Positions 58,225 through 64,000 of a stretch of 64,000 nt of DNA are shown here, piece by piece. The first letter of the stretch is position 1. Each line of letters starts with the position of its first letter. Origin of the DNA: Pseudothermotoga_B sp051235805 (GTDB lineage Bacteria; Thermotogota; Thermotogae; Thermotogales; DSM-5069); assembly GCF_051235805.1 (NCBI RefSeq), contig NZ_JBPNXV010000001.1, positions 1,302,001 through 1,366,000 on the forward strand, given 5' to 3'. The position numbers and the translations under genes were made by a program. The notes beneath the pieces were generated by a model, which saw nothing but the letters and a program-made list of their open reading frames with translations, made no database searches and had not been told where the DNA came from.

Positions 58225-59970
58225 TTAGTCTATATGAACATGTTGACCTGCTACACCACTCTTTGTGAACTCTTCTTGGTAAACGTATTTTTTCTTGTAA
58301 GCCATTACCGTGGAGATGAAGGCTTCTACTATCATCCATACAGCTATGATCAGTGTCACTGTGGCTATGAACACAAGTAACCAGTTTTTCGCCAAATAAT
58401 AGGTCTTGATATTCAGTACCGTTGCCCAGATAGTAGCCGTCAACATGAAAATCATCGGAAGCAAGGTTGGCCAGATCGGTTTTCTCTTCTTGGCGAGATA
58501 AACAGTTGCAATCATCAATGCAAGACCTGCTAAAAGTTGGTTCAAAGCTCCGAAGACTGGCCAAAGTTTCATGGCGCCCCTGCCATCTGGCGAAACCATA
58601 CAAAGCGCGAAAGCTGCCAGAACCACAATGAAGGTTGTGAAATACCTGTTCTTAAAAGGACCAATTGGTTTCATGTCTTTGCCTTTAAACAATTCCTCGA
58701 GTCCGAAACGTTGTATTCTTGTAGCAGAGTCTAATGTTGTCCCAGCAAAAGAAACCACAAAGATAGCCATCAGCGTTGCTCCCAATTGCTTTGGAATGCC
58801 TATTGCATTCATCAAATTAGAAGCTCCTTCAACAATGGCCTTCAATTGAGCAGCCAGCCCTGCGCCAGCAGTCGTCGACCAAGAAGAATAGTATTTCAGG
58901 TACCCTGCACTCCCCGCACCGTACATTCCGATTCCCGCTGTTACCGCAATTATTATCAGAATAGACAACGAACCTTCAAGAAGCATTCCTCCATAACCAA
59001 CGAACTGCGCATCTGTCTCTTTTTCAAGCTGTTTGACCGTTGTCCCTGAAGAGGCAAGGCTGTGAAAACCACTTATGGCGCCACAGGCAATTGTGACAAA
59101 CAAGAGTGGCCATAGATTTGGTGCACCAGCCGCTTGTTGATAAGCAGGTGCAACGACTTGTGGCCTTGCAACGAGTGTACCTAAGAACAACGCAGCCATC
59201 AATACTAACAGCTCGTGAGAGTTTATGTAATCACGAGGCTGCAGCAGCGTCTGCACTGGTAGAACGGATGCAAAGTAACTGTAAGCCAGAAGAATGACTA
59301 TCCACGAGACGATCGGAGAAACACCACCGATCTGCGGCATTTTCAACGGCAAGTAAATTCCTATCACTGCAAAGACATAAAGCAGAATGAGACCTATGAT
59401 CGAGTAGACGGTATCTTTCTTGCCCTTCTTATAAACCATGTAACCTATCCACATGGCAATTGGTATCTCCATCCAAATTGACAGGACACTTTGTGGATAC
59501 ATATTGAACAAAATACCCATTATCATAGCAAATACCGCCAGAACGATCCACAGCAGGAACTGTATCAGGATCAGAAAGATTATTCCAACCCTGTTCGAGA
59601 CGATGCCTTTTGTCATCTCTCCTATGGTCTTGCCACCGTGTCTTGATGAGATGACCAGTGAGACAAAGTCATGCACTCCACCGGCAAATATAGGACCCAG
59701 AAAGACCCACAAAAATGCTGGTAGCCATCCCCATATAACACCTATTGCTGGACCAACTATGGGACCGGTTCCAGCAATCGTAGTGAAATGGTGTCCGAGC
59801 AAGATGTGCCTCCTGGTTGGAACGTAATCGACACCGTCTTTGAATTCCTTAGAAGGTACGCGGTTTGTGTCCTTCAAACCAAAAAGCTTCTGTGCAAGCC
59901 ATTTACCATAGGTGTTGTACGCAACTATGTAGCCTATGAAAGCTATTATTGCGAGGACCAACGAGTTCAT
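58225..59970 (-). CDS. cstA: CstA-family transporter (carbon starvation/pyruvate or peptide permease)
   Basis: A 581-residue polytopic membrane protein. YVPTRRHILLGHHFTTIAGT and GPIVGPAIGVIWGW, then GVHDFVSLVISSRHGGKTIGE, form the CstA signature; FAGTTLDSATRIQRFGLEEL near residue 400 is also diagnostic. E. coli members CstA and BtsT (YjiY) take up pyruvate and possibly peptides. It is followed by a terminator and preceded by its probable regulators, the LytT- and LytS-like pair, on the same strand. That matches the BtsS/BtsR-BtsT arrangement in function. ATG 59970 follows GGAGGTGATC. Confidence 0.94.
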   Translation of the reverse strand: MNSLVLAIIAFIGYIVAYNTYGKWLAQKLFGLKDTNRVPSKEFKDGVDYVPTRRHILLGHHFTTIAGTGPIVGPAIGVIWGWLPAFLWVFLGPIFAGGVHDFVSLVISSRHGGKTIGEMTKGIVSNRVGIIFLILIQFLLWIVLAVFAMIMGILFNMYPQSVLSIWMEIPIAMWIGYMVYKKGKKDTVYSIIGLILLYVFAVIGIYLPLKMPQIGGVSPIVSWIVILLAYSYFASVLPVQTLLQPRDYINSHELLVLMAALFLGTLVARPQVVAPAYQQAAGAPNLWPLLFVTIACGAISGFHSLASSGTTVKQLEKETDAQFVGYGGMLLEGSLSILIIIAVTAGIGMYGAGSAGYLKYYSSWSTTAGAGLAAQLKAIVEGASNLMNAIGIPKQLGATLMAIFVVSFAGTTLDSATRIQRFGLEELFKGKDMKPIGPFKNRYFTTFIVVLAAFALCMVSPDGRGAMKLWPVFGALNQLLAGLALMIATVYLAKKRKPIWPTLLPMIFMLTATIWATVLNIKTYYLAKNWLLVFIATVTLIIAVWMIVEAFISTVMAYKKKYVYQEEFTKSGVAGQHVHID

Positions 59971-60008
59971 TAAAGATCACCTCCGTTTTTTTAAAGAATT
60001 CAACTATC

Positions 60009-60037
60009 ATTGTATGAAGGTGGAGGATATTCGAAGG
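60009..60037 (-). promoter_or_regulatory. Probable activator-dependent promoter of cstA
   Basis: TACAAT (60009-60014) is a good -10; the -35 position (60032-60037, CCTTCG) is poor. A weak -35 with operator repeats just upstream fits a promoter that needs an activator. The leader would be about 32 bases. Confidence 0.5.
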
Positions 60038-60040
60038 ATC

Positions 60041-60069
60041 GAAAGGCAACTGTAGGGAATGAATGGCAA
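60041..60069 (-). promoter_or_regulatory. Candidate LytTR operator: two 9-bp direct repeats upstream of cstA
   Basis: On the cstA sense strand TTGCCATTC (60061-60069) and TTGCCTTTC (60041-60049) match at 8 of 9 positions and are separated by 11 bases, about two helical turns start to start. LytTR-domain regulators bind pairs of about 9-bp direct repeats with this kind of spacing. The pair ends four bases before the -35 position of cstA and lies just after the regulator gene. Confidence 0.6.
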
Positions 60070-60080
60070 AAAAACGAACC

Positions 60081-60752
60081 TCACACGAAGAGAGAAGACT
60101 TGACAACTCTTTGATACATTCTTGAAACAGGTATCACATAACCATTTTCGAGTTCTATTTGCATATTCGGAAGGCGAATTAGCCTCTTAACCTTGTTCAA
60201 ATTACATATGTACGATTTATGAACTCTTAGAAAGTTCTTGGGTAGTCTTCTTTCAAGTTCACTAATACCCCAGTGATACACTTCATATTCCCCATCGAGG
60301 GTCATGACAACACATTTTTTACCAAAGGCTTCGATGTAAAAGAGCTTTTCAAAATCGAGCATGAGAACATCTTTACCGTCACGCACGGGCAACTTTAAGA
60401 GAGGACGTGAATAGGCTTGAAGTATTCTTTCAACACAAAGTTTGAACCTTTCTTCTCTAACAGGTTTGACAAGATAATCTATTGCTCCTATTTCAAAAGC
60501 TTGTGCGGCGTATTCTTCGTATGCGGTTACAAAAACTATACCTATCTTATTGATTTTCTTGGCGATGTTTATTCCAGATTCTGAAGGTAGTTTTATATCG
60601 ACGAACGCAACATCAAACTCTGTCAGACGTCTCAAGAATTCCCTTGGCGAGGCAAAGACACCAACGAGCTTAAGTTCAGGATATTTCGACACCATCTGAA
60701 CGATACTCTCACGAGCTAATTGCTCGTCTTCTAATATAGCGACTCTTATCAT
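60081..60752 (-). CDS. LytTR-type response regulator
   Basis: A 223-residue regulator. The receiver domain has the acidic pair E8/D9-E10, phospho-acceptor D52 (VAFVDIKLPSESG) and the Lys in YLVKPVREER. The LytTR DNA-binding domain spans about 125-223, with LFYIEAFGKKCVVMT and FLRVHKSYICNLNKV. Relatives include LytR, BtsR and YpdB. Its ATG lies inside the 3' end of the kinase gene (44-base overlap) after GGAGGGGG. The likely target is cstA next door. Confidence 0.94.
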   Translation of the reverse strand: MIRVAILEDEQLARESIVQMVSKYPELKLVGVFASPREFLRRLTEFDVAFVDIKLPSESGINIAKKINKIGIVFVTAYEEYAAQAFEIGAIDYLVKPVREERFKLCVERILQAYSRPLLKLPVRDGKDVLMLDFEKLFYIEAFGKKCVVMTLDGEYEVYHWGISELERRLPKNFLRVHKSYICNLNKVKRLIRLPNMQIELENGYVIPVSRMYQRVVKSSLFV

Positions 60753-62247
60753 GAGCCCCCTCCATTGGTATAGTTATCGTGACAGTTAATCCATCTTTAT
60801 TCTTGTATTCCACTCTTGCCCTGTCCCCGTACAGATTGCGTAGCCGTGCTTCTACAAGAGTCATTCCAATACCTTTCTGCGCAGACTTCATGCCCATACC
60901 CTTGTCAGAAACCCTCAGTATCAGTTCACTATCTTTTGAACTCACTTTGACTTTTACTGAGATCTTACCATCCCTCGCTCCATACTCTACAGCATTTTCC
61001 ACGATCGGTTGCAGAATCATTGTTGGAACCTGTTGATCTTTCAAATCTTCTGGAATATCTATTTCATAAACCAATGAATCTCCGTATCTGAGCTTCATTA
61101 TCGAAAGGTAATATTCAATCATTCTCAGCTCTTCGCTGAGTGTTACGAGAGATTCTTTGTTTTTGAAGTAATACCTGAGCAGTTCAGATAATTCGTCAAC
61201 CATCTTCACTGCATTTTCATCATCATTTCTTATGAGATATCTTATGCTCGCAAGGGTATTGAACAAAAAGTGAGGACCAAGCTTTGAAGCAAAATCTCTC
61301 ATCTGTGCTTCGCGTGCGAGTATCGACTCTTTAACTGCTCTTGCCGCCACGACAACCATTTCGATGAATTTTGCTATCTCCCTCAACATTAAAGTCTGTT
61401 CTTCCTGTAGTTCCGTATTGTTCAGAACCATCAACCTACCTATTGTCCTACCTCTGCTTTTCAACGCAATGCATGCCCTAACAGGACAGTTGCTTTCCTG
61501 CCGTGAAGTTCTTTCATCAAAATCAATTATCAACTTCTCAACTCCAAGAATAGTTGAAAGCTTCTCGGCGAACCTTTGTATGTTTGCCGTACTCGGCTCC
61601 TCAATGGTCTTCACTGCGTCTTCTGCCACGGCAAGGGTTGTTGAAAATACCTTCGATGAAGCATCTTTGACAGCCTGCTCAGTGAATTTCGTGAGTGCCA
61701 ATATCAGTGCCACACCAAAAGCGTTGGTTATCACCATCGGTGCCAATGCATTCAAAACGATGTCTGCTGCCAGTGAGCGCGGTATAATAAGGAAATATGC
61801 GACAAAAAGATGAACAAGCTCCGAAAAGGCAGATATGAGACTGCCGAGAATAACTTTCTCCTTAGAACGCAGGTACCAGCCTCTGAGACTGGTTGAGAAG
61901 AGACCAGCACAGAGTGTGCCAACAGCGCACGCAAAGCCAGATGGACCTCCCAAGAAGAATCTGTGAGAGGAGGCAATAGAGCTGCTGAGCAGAGATGCCG
62001 GCAGACCGCCGTAAAGTGAGGCGACTATGACTCCTATATCTCGATAGTTTATGATCGCACCCTTGTACGGCAGTCCCAAGATAGTCCCCAGAACTCCGAA
62101 AAGACCACCAAAGACACCCAGAACAATCGGTTTATTTCCTTCAAACAATTTGACAAAGGACTTCTTCGTCTTGTAGAACTGTAGAGCAAAGAAGATAGTC
62201 ACTCCGAGTATCGTCATCCTACCGAAGAGCGTGATCAACAAATACAC
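60709..62247 (-). CDS. LytS-type sensor histidine kinase
   Basis: A 512-residue membrane kinase. Five or six N-terminal helices (about residues 1-190) form the 5TM-5TMR_LYT sensor, with LPYKGAIINYRDIGVIVASLYGG-type motifs (split: GAIINYRDIGV and GGPSGFACAVG). A GAF-like domain (200-300) follows, then the His_kinase domain with H326 in GPHFLFNTLASIRYLIR and the ATPase N-box IVENAVEYG near 415 and DKGMGM. This class includes LytS, BtsS and YpdA; several sense pyruvate. GTG 62247 follows AGGTGAG. Confidence 0.94.
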   Translation of the reverse strand: MYLLITLFGRMTILGVTIFFALQFYKTKKSFVKLFEGNKPIVLGVFGGLFGVLGTILGLPYKGAIINYRDIGVIVASLYGGLPASLLSSSIASSHRFFLGGPSGFACAVGTLCAGLFSTSLRGWYLRSKEKVILGSLISAFSELVHLFVAYFLIIPRSLAADIVLNALAPMVITNAFGVALILALTKFTEQAVKDASSKVFSTTLAVAEDAVKTIEEPSTANIQRFAEKLSTILGVEKLIIDFDERTSRQESNCPVRACIALKSRGRTIGRLMVLNNTELQEEQTLMLREIAKFIEMVVVAARAVKESILAREAQMRDFASKLGPHFLFNTLASIRYLIRNDDENAVKMVDELSELLRYYFKNKESLVTLSEELRMIEYYLSIMKLRYGDSLVYEIDIPEDLKDQQVPTMILQPIVENAVEYGARDGKISVKVKVSSKDSELILRVSDKGMGMKSAQKGIGMTLVEARLRNLYGDRARVEYKNKDGLTVTITIPMEGAHDKSRYIRRRAISS

Positions 62248-62265
62248 AATCTCACCTAATGGAAT

Positions 62266-62294
62266 TTTATATCAAAAGATAGATCTCATAAAAA
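62266..62294 (-). promoter_or_regulatory. Possible promoter for the sensor kinase operon
   Basis: TATAAA (62266-62271) preceded by TGA gives an extended -10; the -35 position at 17 bases (TTTTAT) is weak. It is the only candidate in the 72-base gap after the adenosyltransferase gene. Confidence 0.45.
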
Positions 62295-62319
62295 CAGCAA
62301 CTCAAAGTTTTCACAAAAC

Positions 62320-62832
62320 TCAGTACTCAATGCCTTTCCTTGCCAAAACTCCCTTTTGGTAGTAATGTTTGACCTCTTTCATTTCTGTCACAAGGTCTGC
62401 AATTTCCAGAAGTTCCTCAGGTGCATATCTACCGGTGACGATCACCTCAGTTGATGGGGTTCTCGATTGAACAACCTCAACGAGTTGCTCGGCAGAAAAC
62501 AGTCCAAGATAGCATGCAACGTTTGCCTCGTCTAAGATCACTATGTCGTACTCACCAGTGGTGAGAATTTCTTTCACCCTTTTCAGACCTTCAGCAGCGA
62601 TTCTGATGTCTTCTTCATCAGGCTTTCCATGAATGAATGATGGCTTGCCGAATCTCTCGATCGTCACATTCGGCAAAAGTTTCAAAGAATGCAGTTCCCC
62701 ATAGTCCATTCCCTTCATAAACTGTGCAATGTAAACCTTCAAACCGCTACCAACCGCCCTGAGTGTCAATCCCAGGGCTGCCGTTGTTTTGCCCTTACCG
62801 TTACCAGTGTAGACCTGTACGTAACCTATCAT
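62320..62832 (-). CDS. cobO: Corrinoid (cob(I)alamin) adenosyltransferase, CobO/BtuR type
   Basis: A 170-residue enzyme that attaches the adenosyl group to cob(I)alamin or cob(I)yrinate diamide. The modified P-loop GNGKGKTTAALGL is at residues 10-22; VILDEANVACYLGLF and EVIVTGRYAPEELLEIADLV-type motifs (VTGRYAPEELLEIADL) are characteristic. ATG 62832 follows GGAGGG. No other cobalamin gene is nearby and no cobalamin riboswitch is evident, so it may serve salvage. Confidence 0.93.
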   Translation of the reverse strand: MIGYVQVYTGNGKGKTTAALGLTLRAVGSGLKVYIAQFMKGMDYGELHSLKLLPNVTIERFGKPSFIHGKPDEEDIRIAAEGLKRVKEILTTGEYDIVILDEANVACYLGLFSAEQLVEVVQSRTPSTEVIVTGRYAPEELLEIADLVTEMKEVKHYYQKGVLARKGIEY

Positions 62833-62847
62833 GTCACTACCCTCCTA

Positions 62848-64000
62848 TCATGTGACGATCACGGGTGGTACACGAAAGTCTCTCTCTGCGGACCTTTCGG
62901 ATTTGTTTGGAAACAACAGAGAATGAATTGATGTCGACTTCACATCCATGAGCAACTGATTTTCAAATAAACGAGGATCGATAATGAATCTACCCGATTT
63001 GTCCTTGAGAGCCTTTTCTATAACCTTCTTGTACATTGAACAGACAGAAAGGACCGGAACAGTTGATTTTTTCTTTATGAAAGACAACAGCTCTCTACCT
63101 TTGGTAGTGAAGCCAAGAACTCTTAGATACTGTGGTCCAACTTCGTTGCATCGATCTAGGAACTCTTGAGAAACCTCAAAGAGTGCATAAAGTGCCAATC
63201 TTCTGATTTTACTCATGGTAAAACGTTTAGCTTTGACACATTCAAAGAACTGCTGCAATTCACCAGATTTCATGGCGCATTCTACGAATCTCAGATCAAT
63301 ACCTTCGCTGAATCCATAGAGTTGCTGTAATTTGTCTCTGTTAGAGAGTCTCACTTGGGCGAGTATCACCTGTTCTAACTGGTCTAATGTCACAGGTCCT
63401 CTGCCTTCGTTGAGTTCCTTGTAGATTATCTTCAAACTTGTCTCGGGGACGGCTTGTGAAACTTTCTCCCACTGGCCGTCAACTATCATTTTCCTTATCG
63501 CAGTTGCGCTCGAAAACTTTCCCTTAAATGATATGTCGTGATCCTCTGCACCTACTCTCTTTACCACGCGAACTTTTATCTCACTTCTCAGTTCCATCAA
63601 AGATCTGATGTATTCGATACCAAGGATATCATTAGATTTCTCTATCTTGAGAACTTCCTTGGGGTCCATCTCTTTCGTCACTTCAAAATACCTTAACAAC
63701 GCATATTTTCTGGCATTCGGGAAAGAATTTCCTTTCTTCAGTTCTTCCCTCATCAACGCAGGAAATGGCTCAGGTTGTTGAATCATTACCGTTGCAATCT
63801 TGGTGAGAAAATCAAGGTTTGCCGACTCACTACCGAAGACGATATCTGTTACGACCTTTGTGCGTTCTAAGAGCCAGACTGCTCCTTTTGCAAAACCACC
63901 AGCATCTTGAATCGCAAAAACAAACGGCAGTTCAAAAACAACATCTACACCGTTGAGAAGTGCTATTTGAGCTCTTGAGAACTTATCTATGATCGCCGGC
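62848..64000 (-). CDS. tmcAL: tRNA(Met) cytidine acetate ligase TmcAL-like (partial, N-terminus beyond window)
   Basis: The frame is open to the window edge, giving about 383 visible codons; the N-terminal part with the HxGH-type nucleotidyl-transfer motif is outside. Visible family features, read from the edge inwards, are DKFSRAQIALLNGVDVVFEL, then AGGFAKGAVWLL, VFGSES, and NDILGIEYIRSL followed by SSATAIRKM. TmcAL (formerly UPF0348) activates acetate with ATP and acetylates the wobble cytidine of elongator tRNA-Met. It precedes cobO by 15 bases on the same strand. Confidence 0.88.
   Translation of the reverse strand, partial: PAIIDKFSRAQIALLNGVDVVFELPFVFAIQDAGGFAKGAVWLLERTKVVTDIVFGSESANLDFLTKIATVMIQQPEPFPALMREELKKGNSFPNARKYALLRYFEVTKEMDPKEVLKIEKSNDILGIEYIRSLMELRSEIKVRVVKRVGAEDHDISFKGKFSSATAIRKMIVDGQWEKVSQAVPETSLKIIYKELNEGRGPVTLDQLEQVILAQVRLSNRDKLQQLYGFSEGIDLRFVECAMKSGELQQFFECVKAKRFTMSKIRRLALYALFEVSQEFLDRCNEVGPQYLRVLGFTTKGRELLSFIKKKSTVPVLSVCSMYKKVIEKALKDKSGRFIIDPRLFENQLLMDVKSTSIHSLLFPNKSERSAERDFRVPPVIVT

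Noticed and set aside
62248..62319. Search for a second copy of the cstA-type direct repeats before the sensor kinase
   Set aside because: No TTGCCnTTC pair is present, so autoregulation by the same operator is not supported.
1..64000. CRISPR arrays, insertion sequences, prophage genes, tRNA or rRNA genes
   Set aside because: No regular repeat-spacer pattern, transposase, integrase or phage gene was seen, and the few gaps are too short or lack tRNA-like features by eye; a tRNA scan was not possible.

Overview
The window looks like chromosomal DNA of a thermophilic bacterium of the order Thermotogales, most likely a Pseudothermotoga or Thermotoga relative. The reasons are near-identity of CheY, CheC and CheD to what I recall of the Thermotoga maritima proteins, an all-in-one str-S10-spc-alpha ribosomal cluster with tuf inside it, zinc forms of S4, S14, L24 and L36, a short Mfd, and very frequent GTG/TTG starts behind strong GGAGGTGA-type ribosome binding sites. 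The taxonomic call rests on remembered protein sequences, not on a search. I see no rRNA, tRNA, insertion sequence, prophage or CRISPR array; the window is densely packed core genome.

Layout. 1-8.2 kb (+): the end of one Opp/Dpp-type ABC transporter (two ATPases), a membrane-anchored unknown protein, then a second complete transporter (two ATPases, binding protein, two permeases). 8.2-12.9 kb (-): murD-ftsW-murG-murC for peptidoglycan precursor synthesis. 13.1-16.7 kb (+): a KDPG-aldolase-like gene with a tripartite tricarboxylate transporter (tctCBA). 16.8-18.0 kb (+): cinA. 18.0-32.0 kb (+): a chemotaxis/flagellar export operon, cheA-cheW-cheY-fliO-fliP-fliQ-fliR-flhB-flhA-flhF-flhG-ycgR-cheC-cheD-fliA followed by three unassigned genes, driven at least partly by a strong extended -10 promoter buried in the end of cinA.

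32.0-38.6 kb (-): rho, a ROK glucokinase, a metallophosphoesterase, a PP-loop ATPase with a three-cysteine set, and mfd, tightly packed or overlapping, behind a good promoter upstream of rho. 38.6-58.0 kb (-): one contiguous run from rpsL to rplQ with fusA, tuf, secY, adk, map, infA and rpoA. It has a near-consensus promoter upstream of rpsL, a strong hairpin between tuf and rpsJ and a terminator after rplQ. 58.2-62.3 kb (-): a CstA-family transporter with its LytS/LytT-type two-component system; a pair of 9-bp direct repeats just upstream of the cstA promoter is a good candidate LytTR operator. 62.3-64.0 kb (-): a corrinoid adenosyltransferase and a TmcAL-like tRNA acetate ligase cut by the window edge.

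The most interesting leads are the PP-loop/three-cysteine protein in an operon with rho and mfd, the three unassigned genes co-translated after the flagellar sigma factor, the CstA-LytST module with its predicted operator, the large insertions in the ABC transporter components, and the coupling of an Eda-like aldolase to a Tct transporter. Nothing in the window is an obviously new defence or mobile system.
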